This document shows positions 1 to 4,916 of a stretch of DNA of 7,130 nt, one piece after another. Under the pieces are notes generated by a model, which was given only the letters and a program-made list of their open reading frames with translations, was not told where the DNA came from and made no database searches. The stretch's first letter is position 1; every line of letters begins with the position of its first letter. The stretch spans positions 1 to 7,130 of the forward strand of contig JAUWXD010000013.1 of NCBI GenBank assembly GCA_030616505.1. The letters are read 5' to 3'. A program made the translations under genes and the position numbers. Source of the DNA: Hadesarchaea archaeon (GTDB taxonomy: Archaea; Hadarchaeota; Hadarchaeia; Hadarchaeales; Hadarchaeaceae).

Positions 1-186
1 AAACTCAAAACTCGATACAACCTCAAGCTTCCTCCGCACCTCAAGCGGAAATTCTGCAGAAAGTGCCTGTCGTTCTGGAAGCCAGGGGCAAGCTGTAGGG
101 TGAGGGTTCAGTCTGGTCGCGTAGTTGTGACTTGCTTACGCTGCGGTCGCGTTGTACGCTTACCCTACGGAAAAAAGAAAAAATAA
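1..186 (+). CDS. rnp4: Ribonuclease P protein component 4 (Rpp21/Rpr2 family), 3' end only
   Basis: The window opens inside this gene, and 61 C-terminal residues are visible up to TAA at 184-186. The family is a protein subunit of archaeal RNase P, which removes 5' leaders from pre-tRNA. The visible part contains the zinc ribbon: CRKC (residues 19-22 of the fragment) and CLRC (45-48) are the two CxxC knuckles. The preceding LPPHLKRKFC stretch and the PGASCRVRV stretch between the knuckles match the usual family pattern. The tail is basic (YGKKKK), as expected for an RNA-binding subunit. The start lies outside the window. In many archaea this gene sits close to rps19e; here a minus-strand gene separates them. 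The assignment rests on motif recognition and is strong despite the truncation. Confidence 0.88.
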   Translation, partial: KLKTRYNLKLPPHLKRKFCRKCLSFWKPGASCRVRVQSGRVVVTCLRCGRVVRLPYGKKKK

Positions 187-189
187 AAT
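171..189 (-). terminator. T-rich tract, possible minus-strand terminator
   Basis: Read on the minus strand this is a nearly pure T tract with T4, T6 and T6 blocks, about 60 bases past the stop of the minus-strand gene ending at 247. Archaeal RNA polymerase commonly terminates at oligo-T without a hairpin. The tract is also the lysine-rich tail codons of rnp4, so its composition may simply reflect coding. Confidence 0.3.
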
Positions 190-246
190 GGATAAGGGGA
201 CCCTCGCGTTTGGCCCCCGCTCGTCTTGCAGTTCCTCACAGCCGCG

Positions 247-816
247 CTAGAAGCTGTATTCCACAATTGTGGCGCCCGCAGGTGGGGCGAACACATCGTC
301 CCCGAGAGTTGGGTTTGCGCTGATGCTAGATATTGTTACGGTTGTTTCTCCGATGGTAGCCGTGAAGTTCGCCGTCCCATGTGTTGTGATCAATGCTTGG
401 GCGGTAGTTGTCATTCCCTCAAATGAGAGGGACATCGTCTGAAAGACTTGTTCAGCGAGTGCCCCCGTGTATTTTGTCCAGACATCGTTTCCATAGATGT
501 AATACTCGCTCGCGGTGTTATTGACAATGATTTTCTGAAGCTCACCCGTTGTTTCTTCTACCCTGATGTCAGGACTGGCACCAAGGTTTCTCGCCCTAAT
601 GCGCATTGCGCCTGACCACCCTCCAGTAGTAGTTCCGCTGATAGTAAAGTCCACGCTTGATAAAGTCACTCCGCCGTCTCCCGTGCCGTCTCCGTCACCG
701 CTTGGCAATCCTGGCGTTATTACGAGGACGGCTGCGACGACTCCCACTACTGCAACGACAGCTACAACTATTCCTATTATCGCGGCTGTAGCAAATCCTT
801 TCTCTTTCATCCTCAT
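247..816 (-). CDS. Membrane-anchored secreted protein, pilin-like N-terminus and LolA/LppX-like C-terminal region
   Basis: This is a 189-residue protein of unknown exact function. Residues 1-7 are basic and end in KG, followed by F8 and an uninterrupted hydrophobic segment (about 8-33, rich in V/A/I). The KG-F junction resembles a class III (type IV prepilin) signal peptide, though a plain N-terminal anchor is equally possible. Residues 34-50 are a Gly/Asp-rich linker. Residues 52-189 look like a beta-rich extracytoplasmic domain. Its end (ISANPTLGDDVFAPPAGA, 165-182) resembles the ending of LolA/LppX-type lipid-binding domains, and WTKYTG (113-118) fits the 'vw.Y' strand seen in that group. 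The ATG at 816 was chosen because GTGAGGT lies 5 bases upstream; M3 would be too far. It is transcribed convergently with rnp4 and divergently from rps19e. The coding call is firm; the fold is inferred. Confidence 0.75.
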   Translation of the reverse strand: MRMKEKGFATAAIIGIVVAVVAVVGVVAAVLVITPGLPSGDGDGTGDGGVTLSSVDFTISGTTTGGWSGAMRIRARNLGASPDIRVEETTGELQKIIVNNTASEYYIYGNDVWTKYTGALAEQVFQTMSLSFEGMTTTAQALITTHGTANFTATIGETTVTISSISANPTLGDDVFAPPAGATIVEYSF

Positions 817-848
817 TTTTTACCTCACACAATACTCTATTTTTGTAC

Positions 849-856
849 TTTAAATA
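849..856 (-). promoter_or_regulatory. TATA box for the secreted-protein gene
   Basis: On the minus strand the bases read TATTTAAA. A transcript starting about 25 bases downstream would have a leader of roughly 10 bases, just enough for the GTGAGGT Shine-Dalgarno site at 828-822. Confidence 0.5.
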
Positions 857-920
857 TACTGGTACCCATCCAGCAATCCCCCAACACGCTTCTGAAATTG
901 AGATGCCAGCTTTGATATAC

Positions 921-936
921 GGAAAAGCGTTAATAT
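921..936 (+). promoter_or_regulatory. BRE/TATA-like promoter of the rps19e-ftsY operon
   Basis: GGAAAAGC followed by GTTAATAT resembles an archaeal BRE plus TATA element. Transcription would begin near 958-962, leaving a leader of about 20-25 bases that contains GGCGGG (971-976) ahead of the ATG at 983. It is the best candidate in the 166-base divergent gap at 817-982. That gap shows nothing else beyond the minus-strand TATA box. Confidence 0.45.
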
Positions 937-982
937 CGCCTGCTTCAAAAGGATTGAAGGATAATACATAGGCGGGAAAAAG

Positions 983-1411
983 ATGTCAGTTCGAGAGGTT
1001 CCAGCAAACGTGCTTATAAAAAGGCTGAGCGGGGAGCTGAAGAAGCTGAAGGAGATAACACCCCCAGAGTGGAGTCACTTTGCCAAGACTGGGGCCCACA
1101 AGGAACGTCCACCAGAACAACCAGATTGGTGGTACATGCGTGCAGCGTCACTCCTCAGGCGAATATATATCGATGGCCCAGTGGGGATTTCGAGGCTTCG
1201 CACTCATTACGGCGGGCGGCAAAACCGGGGACAGAGCCCAGAACATTTCCGGAAGGCAGGGGGCAAAGTCATACGTACAGTTCTCCAACAGCTCGAAAGT
1301 GCTGGCCTTGTCAAAAAGGCCGTACGTAGGGGGCGGAAGCTCACCCCTAAAAGCGCATCAATGCTTGAGAAGTTGGCTGAAAAAATAAAAGCTGAGCGGA
1401 AGGGGGCGTGA
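983..1411 (+). CDS. rps19e: 30S ribosomal protein S19e
   Basis: This 142-residue protein belongs to a small-subunit ribosomal family found in archaea and eukaryotes but not bacteria. In eukaryotes S19e acts in late 40S maturation. Family hallmarks are visible: DWWYMRAASLLRRIY (48-62), the glycine/arginine loop GGRQNRGQ (77-84), PEHFRKAGG (86-94), a helix IRTVLQQLE (97-105) and GRKLTPKS (117-124) of the winged-helix fold. The length is normal for archaea. The ATG at 983 has GGCGGG upstream. It is the first gene of the tight plus-strand operon and ends 4 bases before the proposed start of the PDCD5-family gene. Confidence 0.95.
   Translation: MSVREVPANVLIKRLSGELKKLKEITPPEWSHFAKTGAHKERPPEQPDWWYMRAASLLRRIYIDGPVGISRLRTHYGGRQNRGQSPEHFRKAGGKVIRTVLQQLESAGLVKKAVRRGRKLTPKSASMLEKLAEKIKAERKGA
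1402..1411 (+). promoter_or_regulatory. Ribosome-binding site that points to the ACG start of the PDCD5 gene
   Basis: A GGGGGCGTGA stretch overlaps the rps19e stop. Its CGTG (1407-1410) is 5 bases before ACG at 1416. The same 5-base gap separates GGTG from ATG at rpl31e, eif6 and rplX in this operon. That identical spacing favours translation starting at 1416 over the downstream TTG at 1458. Confidence 0.5.
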
Positions 1412-1415
1412 AACA

Positions 1416-1745
1416 ACGGAGGATGAGGAAATAGAGGAGCTCAAGAGGAGAAAACTGTTGGAGTACCAAGCCAAGCTCCAAGAACAGCAGCGCCAAGCCG
1501 AGCTTCGGAGTCAGTACGAGGCCCAGAAACGTATCGCGATTCAACACATACTGACGCCTGAGGCCCGTAGTAGGCTCGCAAACATACGCACGGCCAAGCC
1601 GGAGTTTGCCGAACAGCTCGAGCTCCAGCTGATTCAGCTCGCTCAGGCGGGCAGGGTTGGTTCCAAGATCACCGATTCACAGTTGAAGGAGATTCTGGGT
1701 CGATTGCAGGCGCGCAAGCGCAAGTTCAAGATAAGGAGGGCCTAA
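1416..1745 (+). CDS. PDCD5-family DNA/RNA-binding protein, apparent ACG start
   Basis: The family (archaeal relatives of human programmed cell death 5) comprises small basic proteins with a three-helix core; their archaeal role is unsettled. From ACG at 1416 the product is 109 residues, a usual family length. It begins EDEEIEELKRRKLLEYQ, the typical acidic-then-basic N-terminal helix. Next come a Gln/Arg-rich helix, the hallmark ILTPEARSRLANIR (45-58) and a basic tail. No ATG, GTG or TTG exists in frame between the upstream stop at 1386 and TTG at 1458. Starting at 1458 would remove 14 conserved-looking residues, so I prefer 1416. One T-to-C change would turn ATG into this ACG, so mutation or base-call error is possible. 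TAA at 1743-1745 abuts the rpl39e ATG. The family call is firm; the start is inferred. Confidence 0.88.
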   Translation, partial: TEDEEIEELKRRKLLEYQAKLQEQQRQAELRSQYEAQKRIAIQHILTPEARSRLANIRTAKPEFAEQLELQLIQLAQAGRVGSKITDSQLKEILGRLQARKRKFKIRRA

Positions 1746-1901
1746 ATGGCGCGAAACAAACCGACAGCGCTGAAGCGAAGGTTGGGAAGGGCCAAGAAGT
1801 TCACGAGACGGGCCCCGATTTGGGTGATGGGAAAAACCAAGGGCAGGATTCGCACCCACGTGAAGAAACGGAGCTGGCGCAGACAACGCGTCAAACCCTA
1901 G
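1746..1901 (+). CDS. rpl39e: 50S ribosomal protein L39e
   Basis: The 51-residue product is the exact usual length for L39e, a very basic archaeal/eukaryotic protein that lines the nascent-peptide exit tunnel. It starts MARNKPTALKRRLGRA. The family signature is near the C-terminus: RRAPIWVMGKT, then RTHVKKRSWRRQRVKP. ATG at 1746 directly follows the PDCD5 stop, and GGAGGG (1735-1740) lies 5 bases upstream. TAG at 1899-1901 shares its G with the Shine-Dalgarno GGTG of rpl31e, so the two are translationally close. It is easily missed because of its small size. Confidence 0.96.
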   Translation: MARNKPTALKRRLGRAKKFTRRAPIWVMGKTKGRIRTHVKKRSWRRQRVKP

Positions 1902-1909
1902 GTGGTCCA

Positions 1910-2161
1910 ATGCCAGAGGAACGAATTTACATCATCCCCCTGAGAAAGGCCAGACAAGCACCTCGGCAGCGACGCACCGGGAGAGCAGCGAAGTTGGTCC
2001 GAGAATTTTTGAAAAAGCACATGAAATCAGACGAAATAAAATTGGATCCAAAGCTAAACAGTAAGCTCTGGGAACGTGGCGTCCAACATCCTCCCTCTAA
2101 AATCAGGGTGCGTGTCGTAAAGCAAGACGATGGGTCAGTAGAAGTTTCCCTCGCTGAGTGA
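1910..2161 (+). CDS. rpl31e: 50S ribosomal protein L31e
   Basis: This 83-residue large-subunit protein is specific to archaea and eukaryotes and sits near the tunnel exit. Recognisable parts are MPEERIYIIPLRKA, a basic stretch ending AKLVREFLKKHM, the segment LDPKLNSKLWERGVQHPPSKIRVRV and an acidic end. The frame stays open upstream to 1820, overlapping rpl39e. I chose ATG 1910 because GGTG (1901-1904) precedes it by 5 bases and family members begin in this way. It ends at TGA 2159-2161, 12 bases before eif6. Confidence 0.95.
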   Translation: MPEERIYIIPLRKARQAPRQRRTGRAAKLVREFLKKHMKSDEIKLDPKLNSKLWERGVQHPPSKIRVRVVKQDDGSVEVSLAE

Positions 2162-2173
2162 TCAGGTGGGGAA

Positions 2174-2836
2174 ATGACAATAATCAGGATGGGCTTCAAC
2201 CGGATTCCGTATTTGGGGGCCTTTGCCGTGTGTACAAATAAGATAGCGTTGTTTCCAGCTCAGCTCCACTTTAACGAACAAGACGCGCAACGTGCTCTCG
2301 ATGTGCCAATAGTCAAAAGTAGTTTGGATACAAGTCCGTTGATTGGGATTTTGATGGCAGGGAACTCTAACGGTTTCGTTTGTTCAGACTTGTTTGGCGT
2401 AGAGAGCAACGAGAATCTGGATGAGATCGGGGCAGACATTCATCAAGTGCCTGGAAAGTTCACCGCATTTGGGAATCTCATCCTAGCAAACGACAACGGA
2501 GCGGTCGTAAATCCAGATTTCCCTGACGATATGTTGAAATCCATGAGTGAAGGTCTCGGCGTTTCCATAGAGCGCGGGACGGTGGCAGGAATAAAAAATA
2601 TAGGGGCAGCCGGCGTCGCGACCAACCGCGGAGCCCTTTTGCATCCAGACGTGTCGGAAAAAGAGCTAAAATTAGTGGAAAAAGTTCTTAAGGTACCTGT
2701 CGATGTAGGAACAGCGTGTGGCGGAGTAAAGTTCGTAGGGATATGTGTGGTGGCGAACTCAAACGGCGCGGTCGTTGGCATGACCACGACTGGACCGGAA
2801 CTCGGCCGCATCGATAGTGCGTTAGGATTCATCTGA
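2174..2836 (+). CDS. eif6: Translation initiation factor 6 (aIF6)
   Basis: aIF6 binds the large ribosomal subunit and blocks joining with the small one until maturation is finished. The protein is 220 residues, the normal archaeal length. The five-fold pentein repeats show as recurring Asn/Gly turns: CTNKIAL (20-26), GNSNG (63-67), ANDNG (105-109), TNRG (150-153) and ANSNG (194-198). NRIPYLGAFA (9-18) corresponds to the NPYIG start of the family. ATG 2174 has GGTG 5 bases upstream; ATG at 2189 is possible but lacks such a site. It sits between rpl31e and rplX, consistent with a role in 50S biogenesis. Confidence 0.96.
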   Translation: MTIIRMGFNRIPYLGAFAVCTNKIALFPAQLHFNEQDAQRALDVPIVKSSLDTSPLIGILMAGNSNGFVCSDLFGVESNENLDEIGADIHQVPGKFTAFGNLILANDNGAVVNPDFPDDMLKSMSEGLGVSIERGTVAGIKNIGAAGVATNRGALLHPDVSEKELKLVEKVLKVPVDVGTACGGVKFVGICVVANSNGAVVGMTTTGPELGRIDSALGFI

Positions 2837-2845
2837 GGTGGAAAA

Positions 2846-3067
2846 ATGCAAGTGTACCGGATACGTGGGTGGTTCAAACAGGGTTTCGGCCGCCAAAAGT
2901 TCACCCGTGAGCTGATTGCGCTATCTAAAGAGCAGGCACTAGAGCGCATCTATTCCGAGTTTGGCAGCCACCACAAGCTCAAGCGAAACCGAATCAATAT
3001 AGAAGACGTGGCTGAAATCAAACCTGAAGAGGCAACTGACCCAGATATCTTGGCGAGGTTGGAGTGA
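2846..3067 (+). CDS. rplX: 50S ribosomal protein LX (L18Ae/L20a family)
   Basis: This 73-residue archaeal protein corresponds to the conserved N-terminal domain of eukaryotic L18A. It has the family pattern: YRIRGWFKQG at the start, FTRELIALSKEQALERIYS (19-37), FGSHHKLKRNRI (39-50), then the strand IEDVAEIKPEE. GGTG (2837-2840) follows the eif6 stop at once and is 5 bases before ATG 2846. Its own stop TGA (3065-3067) lies inside the GTGATC Shine-Dalgarno site of pfdA. LX next to aIF6 and prefoldin alpha is a common archaeal gene order. Confidence 0.94.
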   Translation: MQVYRIRGWFKQGFGRQKFTRELIALSKEQALERIYSEFGSHHKLKRNRINIEDVAEIKPEEATDPDILARLE

Positions 3068-3071
3068 TCGA

Positions 3072-3539
3072 ATGGAACGCTTGACGAATGAAGAACAAGA
3101 GCAGTTGCAGCGTGTTATAGCCCAGCTTAACAACCACCAAGCTTCCGTGGAGCCACTCCGCCAACATATCTCCATGCTCACTACATCACTCACGGAGCTT
3201 TCCATGACAATCGGCACAATCAAGTCATTGAAGGAACTTGAACAGGGAACAGGGATACTAGTCCCCGTTGGATCTGACTCTTTCATCAACGCCAAAATCG
3301 CCCAGCCCGATAAGGTATTGACAGGGCTTGGTGCGGATGTGGTGGCCGAACGTACCACCGACGATGCTGTAAATGTCCTCGAGTCGCGCTCAGCAGAGCT
3401 CGGGAAGGCTATGGAACAAGCACGCAACGAATTAGAGCGGTTGGAGGAGCGCATCGAGACGCTTAGGCCTGAAGCAGAGAAACTCTTAAGGAAGGCAAGA
3501 GACGAGCCCGAGCGACAAGGGGCAACGTTAGATGTTTGA
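3072..3539 (+). CDS. pfdA: Prefoldin subunit alpha
   Basis: Prefoldin alpha forms, with beta, a hexameric jellyfish-shaped chaperone that takes unfolded proteins and passes them to the thermosome. The 155-residue sequence has the expected plan. It starts with an N-terminal coiled coil (about 3-55, LTNEEQEQLQRVIAQLNNH onward). A beta-hairpin region follows, containing GTGILVPVGSDSFINAKI (58-75) and VLTGLGADVVAE (81-92). A second coiled coil spans about 97-145, with ELERLEERIETLRPEAEKL near its end. GTGATC (3064-3069) upstream is a good archaeal Shine-Dalgarno site. The last 8 bases overlap the start of ftsY, which suggests coupled translation. Confidence 0.94.
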   Translation: MERLTNEEQEQLQRVIAQLNNHQASVEPLRQHISMLTTSLTELSMTIGTIKSLKELEQGTGILVPVGSDSFINAKIAQPDKVLTGLGADVVAERTTDDAVNVLESRSAELGKAMEQARNELERLEERIETLRPEAEKLLRKARDEPERQGATLDV

Positions 3540-3840
3540 TAAGCTGAAGAAAAGGCTCAAGCAAGTAAAAGAGCGTATCACCAAGAAAGTTGCGTCAGAA
3601 CCAGTTACTGAAGCTCCACCAGAAACGAAACCTGAACCTGAAGTTTTGTCTGATGCACAACCAGAAAGTCCACCTGAGGCCCCAACAACGGCCGAATCTG
3701 AAGTTCTGCCCGAAGCACCTCCAGAAAAGGTACCTGAAACCAAACCCAAACCTGAAGCGCCTCCAGAAGAATTGCCTAAAGCCCTATCTACCAAGCCAGA
3801 GGCCCCGCCCAAGGCTCCTCCGAAAGCCCCCCCCCCGTGA
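3532..3840 (+). CDS. ftsY: FtsY N-terminal part: membrane-binding helix and acidic Pro/Glu-rich A domain (frame-split from the GTPase part)
   Basis: These 102 codons look like the front end of the SRP receptor rather than a separate gene. They begin MFDKLKKRLKQVKERI, an amphipathic basic helix like the membrane-targeting helix of FtsY. Residues 23-102 are a low-complexity Pro/Glu/Lys linker, as in the variable A domain. The frame ends at TGA 3838-3840 right after ten C; the NG domain continues in another frame from 3837. With one extra C (C11) or two fewer (C8), both parts would form one protein, of about 403 residues in the C11 case. Possible causes are an assembly or sequencing indel, slippage during expression, or true splitting. 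The ATG overlaps the pfdA end by 8 bases; the upstream GGGG (3519-3522) is a weak Shine-Dalgarno site. Confidence 0.8.
   Translation: MFDKLKKRLKQVKERITKKVASEPVTEAPPETKPEPEVLSDAQPESPPEAPTTAESEVLPEAPPEKVPETKPKPEAPPEELPKALSTKPEAPPKAPPKAPPP
3631..3750 (+). repeat. Imperfect 60-base tandem duplication in the FtsY A domain
   Basis: Positions 3631-3690 and 3691-3750 align without gaps at about two-thirds identity, both in frame. They encode PEPEVLSDAQPESPPEAPTT and AESEVLPEAPPEKVPETKPK. A weaker third copy may begin at 3751 (PEAPPEELPK). This suggests the acidic linker grew by duplication. Confidence 0.55.
3827..3836 (+). repeat. Run of ten C at the ftsY frame junction
   Basis: Ten consecutive C lie exactly where the two ftsY frames meet, followed by GTGA, in which GTG (downstream frame) overlaps TGA (upstream frame). 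Such runs are prone to length change in replication, sequencing and assembly. Confidence 0.95.
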
Positions 3841-4742
3841 AGAAACCAAAAAGGGGATTGCGGAGGGCAGTGAAACGCATCGTCCGGAGAGAACTCGCCC
3901 CTGCAGACATCGAGGACATCATCTGGGACCTCCAAGTAATCTTGCTCGAGAGCGATGTTGCAGTCACGGTCACCGACCACATCGTCGAACGGATTAAAGC
4001 AGGCCTTGTAGGGCGGAAGCTTGGCGTTAGAGAGGACCCGAAGAAATTGGCAGACGAGGTGCTACGACAGGCGATCAAAGAGGTCCTGTCAACTGAGCAA
4101 AAGGTCGACTTAATCAAGGTCATCGATGCCAAGCGCGCCAAGGGGGAGCCCACAGTGATGGTTTTCGTGGGGATAAACGGCACTGGAAAGACGACAACTA
4201 TAGCCAAGATGGCACGATACCTGATGGGCCATGGCTACAAAGTCGTGCTCGCAGCAGCTGACACCTTCCGGGCCGCAGGTATCGAGCAACTCGAGATACA
4301 TGCTGGGCGCGTAGGCGTAGGGATAATCAAACAGCGCCGCGGGTCAGATGCAGCGGCGGTGGCATATGACGCGATAGCTCACGCGAAAGCTCGCGGAATC
4401 GATGTGGTTCTCGTTGACACGGCTGGGAGGATGCAGACGGAAGTCAACCTTATGGATGAGATGAAAAAAATCGTGCGTGTGGCCAAGCCAGATATGATAA
4501 TTTTCGTTGGGGACGCACTCACTGGGAACGATGCAGTCGAGCAGGCCAAGACGTTCGATCAGGCAGTTGGGATTAGTGGCTCAATTCTGTGTAAGATGGA
4601 TGCGGACGCTCGTGGAGGAGCGGCTCTCTCGATAACACATGTCACGGGCAAGCCGATTCTCTTCTTGGGTACTGGGCAAGGGTACGAGGATTTGGTCGAG
4701 TTCAAGCCAGACATCATCTTGAATGCGCTCTTTGGAGACTGA
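3837..4742 (+). CDS. ftsY: Signal recognition particle receptor FtsY, NG GTPase domain
   Basis: FtsY receives SRP-ribosome complexes at the cytoplasmic membrane and, with SRP54, hydrolyses GTP to release the nascent chain to the Sec channel. This 301-codon frame holds the whole NG unit. The helical N domain spans about 5-95. The P-loop is GINGTGKT (112-119), followed by DTFRAAGIEQL (142-152) and DTAGR (194-198). The guanine-specificity motif is CKMD (252-255), then the closing motif ARGGAALS (258-265) and GTGQGYEDL (278-286). ADARGGAA and a C-terminus without an M domain separate it from SRP54. CKMD replaces the usual TKxD. GTG 3837 has no Shine-Dalgarno site, only C10 upstream, so it is probably not a real start but the continuation of the frame begun at 3532. 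It is the last gene of the operon. Confidence 0.93.
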   Translation: MKKPKRGLRRAVKRIVRRELAPADIEDIIWDLQVILLESDVAVTVTDHIVERIKAGLVGRKLGVREDPKKLADEVLRQAIKEVLSTEQKVDLIKVIDAKRAKGEPTVMVFVGINGTGKTTTIAKMARYLMGHGYKVVLAAADTFRAAGIEQLEIHAGRVGVGIIKQRRGSDAAAVAYDAIAHAKARGIDVVLVDTAGRMQTEVNLMDEMKKIVRVAKPDMIIFVGDALTGNDAVEQAKTFDQAVGISGSILCKMDADARGGAALSITHVTGKPILFLGTGQGYEDLVEFKPDIILNALFGD

Positions 4743-4759
4743 AACCGAATTTGCCCGTG

Positions 4760-4764
4760 TTTTT
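4760..4764 (+). terminator. Oligo-T, possible end of the rps19e-ftsY operon
   Basis: T5 lies 18 bases past the ftsY stop. It overlaps the 5' edge of the BRE/TATA element of the next RNA gene, forming part of the palindrome TTTTCGAAAA (4761-4770). It is short, so termination may be partial. Confidence 0.35.
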
Positions 4765-4778
4765 CGAAAAAGTTAAAC
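4765..4778 (+). promoter_or_regulatory. BRE/TATA promoter of the box C/D sRNA gene
   Basis: CGAAAA directly followed by AGTTAAAC fits an archaeal BRE plus TATA element. From its centre (about 4774), 25 bases downstream falls at 4799-4800, which is exactly the first base of the sRNA closing stem. Confidence 0.6.
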
Positions 4779-4799
4779 CCTTCCAACTCAAAACGATAA

Positions 4800-4868
4800 T
4801 GGCACGGATGATGTCATAACATCGTCTGAGCAAACGATGATTTGATTGATGGGCGGACTGACGTGCCC
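4800..4868 (+). ncRNA. Box C/D guide sRNA (predicted 2'-O-methylation guide)
   Basis: All parts of an archaeal C/D sRNA occur in order. The closing stem is GGCACG (4801-4806) paired with CGTGCC (4862-4867). Box C is ATGATGT (4808-4814), D' is CTGA (4826-4829), C' is ACGATGA (4834-4840) and D is CTGA (4858-4861). The outer kink-turn works in detail: 3-base bulge GAU (4807-4809), tandem G-A pairs G4810/A4861 and A4811/G4860, U-U, then G-C. The seventh base of C, changed A to T, pairs with A4857. The inner C'/D' motif has a 4-base GCAA spacer. Guides are 4815-4825 and 4841-4857. Such RNAs bind L7Ae, Nop5 and fibrillarin to methylate rRNA or tRNA. A promoter 25 bases upstream supports independent transcription. 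The target is not established. Confidence 0.8.
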
Positions 4869-4877
4869 ATATTTGAG

Positions 4878-4916
4878 ACGTGTGATGTTTCTAAAATCAA
4901 GGTCATCGACGTTTTT
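4878..4916 (+). terminator. Interrupted hairpin followed by T5 downstream of the sRNA
   Basis: ACGT (4878-4881) and GATG (4884-4887) pair with CATC (4904-4907) and ACGT (4909-4912) across a 16-base loop, and T5 follows at 4912-4916. It could end plus-strand transcripts before they run into the convergent trpB2. The stem is short and interrupted, so it is weak evidence; the oligo-T is the more relevant archaeal signal. Confidence 0.35.

Noticed and set aside
566..853. Plus-strand open frame with Pro/Thr-rich translation
   Set aside because: It is antisense to the secreted-protein gene (247-816), which has a promoter, a Shine-Dalgarno site and a coherent protein; the composition is a mirror of Gly/Val codons.
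961..970. ATAATACATA as the TATA box of rps19e
   Set aside because: It is about 13 bases before the ATG, so transcription would start inside the gene.
1458..1745. TTG at 1458 as the start of the PDCD5 gene
   Set aside because: It would remove the family's N-terminal helix residues, which are clearly encoded upstream, and has no ribosome-binding site at suitable spacing; kept only as a fallback.
1820..1909. Upstream extension of rpl31e
   Set aside because: The open frame overlaps rpl39e in another frame; ATG 1910 has GGTG at the operon's standard spacing and matches the family N-terminus.
3590..3997. Plus-strand open frame rich in Leu/Lys/Pro/Arg spanning the ftsY junction
   Set aside because: This is the third frame of the ftsY linker and N domain; the translation is low-complexity and unlike any domain.
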